This document shows, piece by piece, positions 24,932 to 37,200 of a stretch of 64,000 nt of DNA (its first letter is position 1; each line of letters starts with the position of its first letter). The DNA is taken from contig NC_060114.1 of the NCBI RefSeq assembly GCF_021155765.1, positions 21,310,501-21,374,500 on the forward strand, written 5' to 3'. Origin of the DNA: Diprion similis (Eukaryota; Arthropoda; Insecta; Hymenoptera; Diprionidae). The notes under the pieces were generated by a model. That model worked only from the letters and a program-made list of their open reading frames with translations. It was not told where the DNA came from and did no database searches. The translations under genes were made by a program, and so were the position numbers.

Positions 24932-26638
24932 TTTCGTATTAAAAACTCACTGCTTTTTTTTTTATATATATACTGACTATTGTATAAGAAAAAGAATCAA
25001 GGAAATGGGTGTTTCAGGATATTTAGAATTTTATAAATTTTATATTCTTATGTGCTAATGTCGTACCTTGTTGAAAGAGAATTATTCTTACTGTTATAAC
25101 TGAAAAATTATTAGTTTTTTAATTTACTTATTTATTGTCCATTATCAGAATAAAATATATATATATATATACTATATATATATATATATATAGTATTTTA
25201 ATAATAGCGAATAATTTTATTTTGTAAATAACAATTATTCAATAAACAAATGTCCAAGCTGTGAACTGAATTGATAATTCAGACGAGTAATAATTCTTTT
25301 ATTGCAAATTCATATTTTTAAGCTTACAAAGTAGGAAAAAAAAATGATATACGTATATATTATACATATATGTATAATAAAGATTTTTGTTTATTTGATT
25401 TGTATGTACAAAAGTAGTAAAATATATAAATTTGTGAAGTTATGCTATGTTATAGAATTTACTAATCGTATAAGTATCATTTGTATTTATTTAGTTTAAT
25501 ACTGCTGCTCTATTTGTACAGTGAAATAAATTCATTGTTTTGTTGAATAGCCAAGATAAAAAGAGAGAGTCGTCGCCTTTGTTACTTTAACATTTACATA
25601 ATCCTTAATGTTATAAAATGTACATAATACAAAATAATTATCAACTTACACCAACAATCTAAAGTATTTTTACAAGACAATGCCGACGAAGTCGAGACAC
25701 CAAAGCTGGTAAAATCTAATGAATATATTTTTTATTAATTTGTTTTCTTCTCTTTATTCCATGGAAGATATATGTGAAATGATTTAGTTCAATAATTCTT
25801 TGGTGACTGCTTTGTCAAGCAAGATAAATACCCTTGTTATTTAGAGAGCACAGTTTTAGATTTATTCCCTATTATTTGAACTAACAGTAAGTACGTTGAG
25901 TCTGTATCTTTGATCCCTTAATGTTGATAAAATTTAGCTTTTGAATAATAGATCATGAGTCAGATCATTGCGCAGTATTATTTTGATTTTCATCGTCATA
26001 AATATTATTATGTTTTTCAATTTCCCCAATGAAATAATACTTTTAGAACTTGAATTTACACGTAAGAAAATATTGATTATTAAATTCTTTATATATTACT
26101 AATCATTGCCAAGGAAGTAACTAACGTCTTCCGTACGTCAGTCGGTATAAGAATGGCCGTCTCATCTTAATTGTCTAATATATAAAATCCCGAAATTCTA
26201 AAAGTGTAATATCTAATTGTAAATATTGTACTAAATAAAACTATCTACAAGTCTTGTCACTTGACAGCTAAGCGTCTTCTATTTCACTTTGCGGAGGAAT
26301 ACTATCTTTGCGTTAATGGAACTACACTTACATGCGTTGATACAATTGTGGTGTACGTGGGAATGTACTGGATATGAACCGAAAAAGGTTTACCTGTTAA
26401 GAGATTGAGCCGCACGAAATCAAACGTTGCAAAATAAAGCATTTTGCAATATTATGAATGACAAGGGCGAAGAGAAAAAAATAAATACATACAAAAATGG
26501 CCGCGGTAAATATTCAATAATTTCCGGTATGCCTCAATGTTTTGAACAAAAGGATAATTCTAGCTTAAAAGTAATAATAAAGTTATAGGTACCATTGAAA
26601 AGTTTTCACACCTCCTCATATTCTCCGCCTGGTTCTAA
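24932..26638. other. Convergent AT-rich spacer with 3' UTRs
   Basis: No coding signal. AATAAA signals at 25149-25154 and 25241-25246 fit the 3' end of the plus-strand PLEKHM1-like gene. A TA microsatellite lies at ~25157-25192. The part nearest 26638 is probably 3' UTR of the minus-strand SAS-6 gene, but I cannot place its polyadenylation site. Confidence 0.5.
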
Positions 26639-29281
26639 CTAGTGCGAAGATTTCGGGAAATAAGCAGATGGTAACAGCGGTTTGTCCAAAACGGCTCGCC
26701 TAAGGCCACCCTGCATCACTCCCATTGCACTCTTAGATCTTGTATTCCCAACGGAAAGGGGAGGATTATTGTTCTCTGCAATCGTCGGCAACGATGCCGT
26801 CGTCGCAGCAACTCCGGCACTGGGCAACGCTTTGCTCAATATATTTCCTCGCTCCATTGGCGTACTGGTGCATGATATTTGCCCAGTTTTGTTGAATGCT
26901 GCCAAGCCGCTCGTTGTATCCGTGACCCCTACACCCATGTTCCTCGCTGTAGTGCGTGCGGTTTGATTTATATTCGGATTTTGAACTATTGGGTTTCTTA
27001 ACAGATGGCCAGTCAGAGAAACGCTAGCCGGCGGCCCGTTGGGATTAGCTGACCGGGCCTCAAATCTTGTTGGGAAGCTTTTGCTCGTCCTTGGCAAAGT
27101 CAATTGTACAGAAGGCGGCACCGTTATGGCCTGCCCGATTGTTGAGGTCTGTCCAGACGATTGGTTGTCGGTTAGTCGTCGGTTGAGCCAGCTAATAACT
27201 GAAAGCAAAGGGATGATTTTTAGACTTCAAGATTACTTTTACAAGTACGATAAAATTATAAATCAAACTTTTTTATGAATGTTTTATTCAAGATCCTTGA
27301 TGACCTACCATTGTCATTATTTTTTATTATTTTATCTTTTTCTTCCAATTGTGATTGCAGAGTTTTAAGCTGTTCTTTCAGAGCCTCGGCAACAGCTTTG
27401 GCTTCCTTAGCTTCTTTAGAGCAGGCTTCCATTTTGCTGTCGAGCTGTCCAACTTCTTTTTGCTTAGTATCCAGCAGACGTTCCTGTTCTAAAGCAATGC
27501 TTGTCCTGAGCTTGAGCTTCGACTTTGTGGAGGCAAGCTCATTCTGTAGCTTGGTTAATATTTCGTTAGCTTTGACCAGCTCATCGCTTAGACTTTTCAA
27601 TGCGTTTTGTTTTCTTTGAAGCTGGTTGTCTTTCTCAGCTATCAACTCTTCTAGGTGCTGCTTCTGCTCCTTACCTGTTTTTATCATTTCCGTGTGTTTG
27701 TTAACCAGGATACATTTGTCCTTTATCTCCTGTTCAACTACCGCAAGTTTTGTCTTAAGGCTGTGCGCCATTTTGTCCCTCTCATGATAATCAGCGTCAA
27801 GCTTCGAGTTCTGTTTTCTCATAAGTGCCAAGTCTCTCTGAGCTATGCTCAGCTCTTTATTAATAGTCTGAAGCTGATTCGCCTGCTCCTTGTTACTCGC
27901 CTCTGCAAGCGAGAGCTTCTCATTTAGTGCGAGATTGCATGTCCTCAGCTCAGCAAGCTCCGTATGCAGCTGCTTTAGCGTTTCCCCATGCCTCTGTTCC
28001 AACTCAGACTTCTCGTTTTCTCTAAGACGTTGAAACTCCAAGGTTGCTTGCGCGAGCCTGCAAACAAAATTTCTCTATATTAATCACCTACGCAGGTAAC
28101 ATCGACAATATCACTGGTACAGAGGGAAATCTTTTTATTGTTATATTTACTTGTCTTTCTCAGCGCTGATTTGTTGCGAGGTGAGGATTTGAAGTTGGTT
28201 CATATCAGCCAGACATTTTTGCTCAATTTGTTCCAGTTCCTTGGTTTGAACCTCCAGTTTCTTGGTCAGGTCATTCAGCCTGGTTTCCATACTGACAATA
28301 TCCTTGTCTTTTCGAAGGCAGTTTTCCTTGAGCTGTTTGATCTTCATGGCCATATGGACCTTTATGTCCGTGTCGCTGGATGGGGCGATATTCAAGCTGA
28401 GATGACATAGATGCTTGAAGTTGTTCGTTTCGACGAGCTTAAAAGTCCAGTCACCTGCCTCTTCTGCCAGCAGAAGAAGAAACTTTGGGGGAGTTTTTGC
28501 GACACCGGAAAGAGGTATTTGGCATTGCTCCAAAAGGCATATGAGCTGTGTTGCAAAATTATCAAAGTCTACAAGCAGACCCTGCTGCGCCTTGAGCACT
28601 TTGAAGTCATCGTCATTCACAAACAGCGAATAAAGAAAACAAGGATCGTCGTCATCCGAAAGCAGAACGCACAAACTCTGTTAATGAAATAACCAAAAAT
28701 ACGGAAAAAATGAACGAAGGAAGTTGGGAACTAAAAATCTAACAATGGAATAATTAGAACATGCATATAACAATTCTGACATCCTTAACAGCGACTGTAG
28801 AACCTTAGTTGAGAATCAGATGCAGCTTGTTAATTATCTTGAAATATGCATCGCATGACAGTTAAATCAACAGTAACTTAAGAGATGAGAATTTCATCTG
28901 TAAAAACGTATAAAGCCAAGGTAATTAGAAAGTTGATATTCAACTGAGTGAAGAGACAAAAGCATGCCTGAATAGAGTTTACAGTCGCTGCCCTAGACTC
29001 GTAACGATTAGAATGAGACGCGTAAGAAGTGCGAGTAACAGTTGTGTGGATGTTGCAACGAGGTTAGAACGAAGCATTTTACGGTTACATACCTTGCGAC
29101 ACACGGGACTGATTCCAGCATGAATTTCGACATTGACACGAAGGTCTCTTTGGCGTTCTTCCTTGTGCTGAGGCTTGATGTAAACCCTTTGAACTCTCGT
29201 GTAAAGAATCTCGACATTGTTGAGTTGGAGACCAGGATCACCGATCATCCCGCCCCCCGCTATGTTGTTCAAATAATTCAT
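26639..29281 (-). CDS. SASS6: Spindle assembly abnormal protein 6 (SAS-6) homologue
   Basis: Four minus-strand exons, 29281-29093, 28677-28151, 28057-27309 and 27198-26639, join in phase to 674 residues (human SAS-6 is 657). Residues ~30-165 form the globular head: VNVEIHAGISPVCRK, DDDDPCFLYSLF and VETNNFKHLCHLSL. Phe150 in NNFKHL corresponds to the hydrophobic residue that docks head-to-head dimers. A long coiled coil spans about 170-488, with conserved LKANEI-type and VVEQEIKDK segments. ISWLNRRLTDNQ (from 490) matches the human ITWLNKELNENQ block. The tail is disordered and ends LLPSAYFPKSSH. Known role: SAS-6 dimers assemble into the ninefold cartwheel that starts centriole duplication. 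The start is the first Met of the exon; Met12 is an in-frame alternative. Splice sites are canonical. Confidence 0.95.
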
Positions 29282-29784
29282 GACAACCAGGGCTCTAATT
29301 AACCGCTGCCGACACTATCGGCGACATGTCAATCTTTTGCGATCTACTTCGCATTTCTCAACTCATATCACTATTTACATTAATTTTTTAAACCCGCTCA
29401 AAACAAATCCCTTCAAGACTTTTCACACGACGCAGGCGTGCTGCTGGTGCTGCCATCGTCTCAGCATGCACATGAACCACAAACCCACCCCAAGCGTTGA
29501 TGTGAAAAGTGGGATCGCGGGTTCGTGAAGGCAGATTCGAAAATGTAGTAAGGCTCCTTCATGGTGAAGACACTGAAATTATTATATTTCAGTGGGTGAA
29601 GGTGGTCTGATAGCGATATTCTTCTTTTTGCAACGTTATGGAGATGTAACTGGCCTCATCCACTGAAACGGAGATCTATTTGAGTGGCCTCACCCTAGCG
29701 TTCCTATAAAACATTGAACCAAAGAGGTTATAAAGTCGCGGTGTACACCTCGAAAACGCGGCGAACCAAAACTCCTATGCCGTT

Positions 29785-30300
29785 GAAGCGATCAGGATGA
29801 AACTAGGGCGATTGATGCCTGACTTTGGCAAAAAGTCGAACGACGTTTTACTTTTTGAAAATTTTGAAAAAAATTTTGTAGATCGATTATCAATCACTGA
29901 AATTGGGAAACTTTTCACAGTCGCACCACTCGACGCCAATAAAACACACATTTTGAGTTCAGTCCCACAAGATTTGATGGTAAAACGACGAAATAGCAGC
30001 TGATCTGGTATTCGATTCATTTTGGCGACATTTTTTACCGCCCTTACACTAATGCCGGTAATGCATGCGTGTAATATCGGTAAAAAATTACCGGCATGCG
30101 TGTAAGGGCGGTGAAAAACGGCGGCTTCATAACGGATAGTTCGATCCTTTCAGTGCAACTGTCAAAATTTTCCCGATTTCCGTGAGTGATAACTGATCTG
30201 TAAATTTTTATTTTTACAAATTTTCCAAAAGTAGAAAATCCCTCCACTTTTTACCAAATTAAGGCATCAATTGCCTAAGTTTCATCCTGACCGCTTGATC
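29785..30300. repeat. ~515-bp imperfect palindrome (foldback element)
   Basis: GCGATCAGGATGAAACTAGG at the left end pairs with CTAAGTTTCATCCTGACCGC at the right end, and similarity continues inwards along most of both arms. Paired blocks include GCGATTGATGCC / GGCATCAATTGC, CAATCACTGAAATTGGG / CCCGATTTCCGTGAGTG and TTTTACCGCCCTTACAC / GTGTAAGGGCGGTGAAAA. The centre near 30060-30100 is itself palindromic (ATTACCGGCATGCGTG). The arms have many substitutions and small indels, so the inversion is old or the element is decayed. Confidence 0.8.
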
Positions 30301-30326
30301 GGTACAGTGCAACCGACTTAGTAACA

Positions 30327-30473
30327 CCCTCTGACACGAAATACGTTTTTGACAGTGGATAACACCCACTGATTTCTACCACCACTGATGCACGACACGA
30401 CGTTCGTAGATACATTACCGACATGTTTTCGTCATCGACAATTAGCTCCAAAAACCTGTTTCGTGTCAGAGGA
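30327..30473. repeat. Foldback with ~27-bp arms
   Basis: CCTCTGACACGAAATACG at 30328 onward pairs with TGTTTCGTGTCAGAGG ending at ~30472, with CGTTTTTGACAG matching CTCCAAAAACCTG. The spacer is ~95 bp. It directly follows the larger palindrome. Confidence 0.6.
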
Positions 30474-31183
30474 CGCTTCGAAATCGAGAATAGGAAAAAC
30501 GAGCGACGCTCTCAGGCTAATTCTCGCTGGCCACACATCGAGAGGATTGCAATATTTACCGGCAGGTGGCATCGCAACTGATTGTGAAGAAGCAAAAAAG
30601 CAATCAGTTTACCTCCGGTGGTAGTCGGACTTTGTGCTTCGCGGCGGATTGTGTTAGCCGGAACGAAATGGCAGCCGTAAGGCTGGAAGTGTCCACAAAA
30701 GATTTAATTAAGTGCAAACTGCGCGTAACGTTGTACCCTCTGTGTTTGAAAATCCGAGCTCCAGATCTTTTTATAGTGACCATGAATGTACACGATAGAA
30801 CGCGGGAGGAATATATGTGAATGATTTATGCTATCCAATATCTAATAAGTTTCCCGCGCGTGTGACAAACCCTGAATTTGATTGGCCAATTCCGTTGGAG
30901 CCGACCAATCTGCGCGGCCATCGCGATTGACGTAACTCATTGCGCGGGATCTCGCTGAGCTGCGATTGCAGTTGCCATGCCTGTGCCATGCGTCTGATTG
31001 TGCTCAGTGCGAACAGGAGAAAGCAGGAAAAACGGTGGTACAATGCCCGTCGAGATACGAGTGAGTCAGGCCAACGTGACAGTGGAATCTGCGGGAGTTG
31101 GTGACGTGCGATTGTTGGCAAGTTGACCGCCCAGTTTTTGCGTAACAGTGGATATTGGGCATATCGCAACAAAGACGGTGCCA

Positions 31184-31211
31184 ATGAACGGGCGTCCGAT
31201 ACAACGAGCAG
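31184..31211 (+). other. Candidate first coding exon of an unidentified gene
   Basis: An ATG at 31184 opens nine codons (MNGRPIQRA) and runs into a near-consensus donor, CAG|GTAAGC. The upstream ~250 bases are richer in GC than the surroundings, as a 5' UTR could be. No partner exon could be identified downstream, so this may be chance. Confidence 0.2.
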
Positions 31212-34200
31212 GTAAGCGGTGTGTTCATTTACCCGATATTTAATGATCCGCGTATTAACGCCTTGGCATATTATTCTCTTTGAGAATACGGTTCACCGGT
31301 AACTGATATAGATGTATATACAAACATATGTATACGTATGTATGTATATATATACATACACGTACGTAAAGGTACAAATACAGGCCATGCTCGAAGTGAC
31401 GTGGGCGTCTGTCTAACGGTCGCGTGTCAAATATCACGGCAACTTCCAGCCAAATGACTTAGCGACCTTTGAACCCCACGAACGGATTAATGGTAGATAG
31501 TGTTGGTAAGTCTTGTTGTGGAATATCTTGTTTGTTGCTGTGATCGCTAGTTGGACAATCGAAATTAAGTTGCCGAATATAAATTTAGCTCGAGGATGAA
31601 ACCGTCGCTATCAGTCGTGATAAATTAGGGCATTTGTTTATCGATACAGGAATTTACCTCAGATGATATGACTCTTGAATACAAATAAATGTGAACGGGG
31701 TTGACCCATTTTTTCATCCGGACATGATACGTGTTATGTAATATAAGTATAATAAAGTATACGCGACGTACGATTGAATGGCTTGTCGTTTCTGTGGGTA
31801 TTATCCAACTAAACGTTGAACGGGTACCTGGTTCCTATGTTAGTTACCTGCTGAAGGTAAAGAAGATTCCTCGCTTCTTTTATTTTTTCAGGCAGTGCTG
31901 CCACTGTCCGTCGTATTCGGAACTGCGAAATCCGTGTAGGTAAAATGAATGCGAAGAATATCTTCAACTGCACATAATTGTGTACCAATATGTACGATGC
32001 GTTCTCTTGAAATGTTCAAATTTGAAGATCACATTCTTATTATGCTGTAATAATACATACTGTACTTGCTGTCCGCTACCTTATTATTTAGAAGGAGGAT
32101 TCACAAACGGTGGAACTTGTCGAGACGGTTCATTCAGCCACTGACGCTTCTAAGGAACGTTTTAATGTTTCATTGTTTCTGTAACGCTGCAAAAAATGTA
32201 AGCGGTACGAAGTAGTGGAAGATTATAACTTTTTCCATGTTGAGGATCGTATTTATAATAAATACAGCTGGGTGTCAGCTATGAAATGCTGTAGCAATAT
32301 TTATATTCGAGCGTTCATTGGCCTGTGGATATCGCCATGGCTGGATTTCCGTCTGCGGCTTTGCTTGAGAAGTAAGAGCAATAAGATGCAGCAGTGGCTG
32401 TATAAGCAAAGCCATTGTGTGCACGTTGGCACGTAGGCGGGTAAACTTTTATCTGGATGTAATTTTACCGTCCTACACTTTTTGAAAATGATCCGTTAAC
32501 TTGATCGGATATCAAGATCGATGGAGTCACATCGTTTCGTGGATGTCTGTACCAGTTTTCCGTGCAGTTGATTCAGAAAATTCGATTTGTATGTATTTCA
32601 TGCACTACGTAGAGTGTGCACCTACTGTTGACTACGGAATGCTTAAATTAAGTAATACAGCATAATAATAAGTAAGCAAATGAAAACATAGATTCGTAAA
32701 TTCTTATCGTTATTCTTTCGAGCATTCCTGCAAGGTTCTAAAGTTATTTGATAGAACTTGCGCCGATTCGACGTTACTTATCGCTGATAAAATTATGTGT
32801 ATTGTAACCGACAGCTGAAAGTGCAAATACAAAACGAGGTTAAAGTCAGTAACATCGACGCGACGAAACGTTAAGGAAAAAATCATCACTTTGCAATTTT
32901 AGAATGATTTTGAAAGAGTTGAGTAAAAATATCAGAACGCTTCTACTTCGTTACGGTTTACTCGATTTCAAACAATTCTGAAATTGCGAAAAAACATTTT
33001 TTATGAACATTCGTTTTTATGCTAACGTCACTGACTTCAACCTCATAATATAAATAATAACGAAGATGTTGGGGTTATTTTTCCTTTATAATTCCTAAAC
33101 AGCTATCAAGTCGTGAATATTTCTAACACCAAACTAGCCTCACGGACGACACCGTGGGTTACAGAGCGATACCACCGAACATTAAATTTTTCAGATATCA
33201 GCGTTTAACATTACCCGCGGTGAGTTCATGGTTAATAAGATACACGAGTCGAGGTGGCGAAGCAAGGCAAACAACTAAAATACATCTGCCAAAGAATTCC
33301 GACATCTTCTTTTCATGACCATTCCGTATCTTTTATGTTATCGTGTACATAGTAGAAAATGGAATAATCGAAGAACACGTGGGAAGCCTTGTCCATGTAA
33401 ACAGCATGTATATACATACACATCGCATAGGTGTAAAAGTTTCTTCTAAGAGCAATTATCAGTTTCGTGTGTCTTGCGTCCATTTGCGTTTCTTTTACCT
33501 CCGTATTTTTCTCGCCGCACCGCATCGATTCGCACGAAGGATAATTGCGGGCAGCTGCTATGACGAACATGAGGCGAAATGCCGGTGCAGAGAGTTTTTG
33601 TGAGCAGCGACGGTGCTGTTATCTCCATCTGAGTCAGATGACACGACAGCACAGCTCACCTCGCTGCGTGCCCAGGGTGAACTGAGCTTACCTGGGATAT
33701 TTCAGACTGAAGCTACAGAAGACCGGATATGCTTGAATTTCCAGAAGCAAAAAGGATTTACCTCGCCACCTGCTCAGCTCAACAAAGAACTGCGGTTTGA
33801 CCGTCCCTACGCGTTGGGATTCGTCAAAATTTCATCTTCACTTGCTGGATGAAGCAGCCCCAAATAAAACTTACTTGATTTTACTTCCCTGTAAAATAAA
33901 GAGCTAGTAAAGAGTAAAGTACATTTCATTATAGTTTATTCCTCCTTCTCACTGGTGGCCTTGTCTATACGTTACTGTTATAAACCTGCATAGTGTTGAA
34001 AGTTTCAAGAACATTTTCAAATTGTCAATTTCAACAATCTATCATAGATGTAGGTCGAAATATTTTGCCTAGCTATGTTATACATACAACAGACATCACC
34101 GGAACAACTAATTTATTCGTTCGCATCGTTTTTTCCGTGAGACGACACTGGCCTTCAGTGTTCTCTGGCTTTTATCAGTAGGTATTATTACGCACGTATG

Positions 34201-37200
34201 CGTACAGGTATGCGAATACCTCGGTAACAACGAGTCGCTGAACAATTCATATTTCGATGAAATTATATCGCGTAAAAAAAACAAACATCATCAGAGACCA
34301 AAGAAAACGCTGTCGAGGTTACGCGAGCCCGCTTTTCCGGTTCTCTTCATCGGACACCAGAAAAACTTTAATCAAGAATGAAACGTGTAGGTGTAGAGAT
34401 AAGTGTCGATTCACCTGACCTCTCATGTGCCGTTTAGTGCGGGGGCGTTAGATGGATTTCTAATAACGATGGCGCCCACGCCAAGGGCTATTATACTATG
34501 AATCAGGTCCAATTATTCATACAGAAACACGTCCATAGATCAATCTTTCTTGTCATTTGGAATATATCGCAAAGAATACGTGTGTTTCGAAAGTTTGTTA
34601 TTTTTTTCTCGATAAAGTTCATCAGAATCTTTATCGGGCAATTACATGTGAACACCCGTTACCTAATGTGAAACATGGTCTTCTTACAGGCTTTCAAGTA
34701 CGTATCAGAAATACGTCGACTCTGGAATAGAAAATTGCTGTCAATTCATTGAGTATTACTGTTGAAAGAGGAGAGAGAAAAAAAACAAATGAAAACATTC
34801 AGTCTTGGAAAGGAGAAGTACAAAAGTGCCGTTTAAAGAGAGATGTACTATAATAGATGCGAGAGCCTTCCCGTAGCCATGCCCTCTCCTTTACTTCGGC
34901 GACTTGGCAACAGCGCAACCGTCCGTGAGGCTAACGAACGGCATTGCCAAATCTCTAGGGGCCACTCGGACGGTGGGGGAGCTTCAGCCGAGGCTCTAGC
35001 TTCTCTCCGCGACCCTCGCAGCCTATAGCCACCATCGTTCGATAAAATTTTATCATTGAATTTAGAAACTGGAATATTTACCTTTATTCGTCGAGCGCGT
35101 TATACGTTAAGCATTTTTTCCTGCACTTTCAATTCACCTCTTTTATTAATGTTTCAATCTTTCTGTCTTCAGTGGTTTTTTTTCCCTCCCTAACGCTTTA
35201 ATCGCCAGCGAGAACAGACTCTGTTCAATTTCCTTACGTTTGGTAACCGTAAACCGGTCCAAATAAACATATAACCAAATGAAAATAGTAGTGACTAAAC
35301 ATGAAGTGCTGTTGTATAGGTAGATGTTGTAGGCTGGGAGGAGAGAGGTATTGCTAGACTAACGATATTATAAAGAGCCTCATTTAAAATACGCAACATC
35401 GCATGTATTATGTACCAATTATGTTTCGATTTAGTGTTCTCAAATTCATACGGTAAGAATGTTTACACGGCGCCTCTATAAGCATTTCAACAATTCAACG
35501 TTGTTGCCACACGAATAGTGATGAAATGTGGCTGGCGATATATTGACGAAAGTGGACCTGGCTCGTTAAGGTGTTTCTTACGACCAAATGTGTGGAAGAA
35601 AATGAACATACAACATCGTCTCCAGTTCTAGCTTTAAAGTTGCGAACTTGTTCGATTTTTTTATTCGGATAATGTTTCAAGTACAATGCTTGAAGGGAAT
35701 AAAAGAGCAAATTCTACTCAAAACTGCAGAGAACGAGGGACTCAGGTTTTTCGTTAAAATATAGTTCGCAAAATGCAGGATTTACCATAAAAACAGTGGA
35801 AACCACTGTATGCAGATTAAAATCTGATACATTTATGGTAAAAATTTATGGTAAATTGACATGGATACTTTTTTTTTTTTTTTTACCAAAAACCTTCCCG
35901 TGTCGTTCTCTTCCTGCGGTTTTGATTAAAATCTGCTACTTTATTCTCTCCGTGTAAGGAAGTATAAGTAATCGTGGTACAAGTACGGGTAGAGCAGACG
36001 TGTGTAACAGACCTACCCTCACTTATCGAGTTATTCTTAAGTCGCACCCATTTTTGGCCAAAGTCACGATAGTATCATCAGGCATCATTTATGCCACGAA
36101 AAATAGACTACGAGGGCCTGAGACTGTGAATTGGAGTTTTCTTCACGTAGTTATCATTATAAACACGAATGCGCAGTTTGGGTCGAATTGTGAGACGGCT
36201 TCGGCTGTTCGTGACCAGCCAAGGAACCGCCATGTTGCGGCCTGCAGTGCTCCAAAAAATACGAGTGGAGTAAAAAGCCTTTCACATCGGGGAGCAAGAT
36301 GGCCGCACCTGGATCGGATCATCGCACATAACTCATGTTTCGTTGTAAGATACAAGCTTATTCTTGGTAACGCGAGCCTTATACAGGAATATAGATGCGA
36401 CACAGATCCACGTCAATAAACTTTCGCGTGGATATTCCTTCACCATAATATGGTGCATATATTTTTCTGATTATCAATAGCGCCAGTGCTTCAAGTATTA
36501 ACAAGGGATTAGGCGCATCATAAACTCGGTAGATAAAACAGGAGAAGATGAACGTGAAACGGTCGAAATCTTCTTACCATTTTTAATTTTTTTTTTTCTT
36601 GAACTCCATTTTTCTTTGGTACAGTTCTTTTCTGTCCAAGTAAAATTCGTGCTATGCACCGTAGGCTGTCTCGTTTTACGAACTCGGGGATAGTGGAACA
36701 GGCAGGTTGAACAGAATGTTACAGGGTCTGGCTTCCGCTTGGCAACAACGCGACGCCTACCGCCGCCGTCTGGGTCGAGCGACCTCCCTCTTTCCTGTCC
36801 CTCGGTGCTTGCTTGCTGTAGCATGGCTCCCACCGCACCGTCGAGCTCGCGAGTCACGAACTGATGTCGGATTACACCGAGACGTGTGCTGTACAGAGAA
36901 ACGCTGCTTCGCATGCGGTATGCGTGTGTTGTATTACATGATGAACCTAAAAGTGGATCTTGGAATGATTTCGATGATATTATGTTATGGATTTAGTGCG
37001 TTGAGAAGTCAACAAAGACGAACTTAGTTAGAAATCATTCTTTCAGTGAGCTTTGCATTTTCATTGATATATTCCTCGTCCGTAAACAACAATACGGATC
37101 TTACAGGTTATCGCGCTTGGCCAATCACCATGCAGACACTTTTTACGTAGATGTGGTTTTTCAGACGAAGTACTACGGCCTACTCAATGCGCGTCACGTT

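Larger units (their letters stand above)
29282..31183. other. Region upstream of SAS-6, dominated by inverted repeats
   Basis: Contains the SAS-6 promoter side (29282-29550), a short palindrome at ~29571-29594 (CACTGAAAT...ATTTCAGTG), the large palindrome at 29785-30300 and another foldback at 30327-30473. No recognisable protein gene. Confidence 0.5.
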
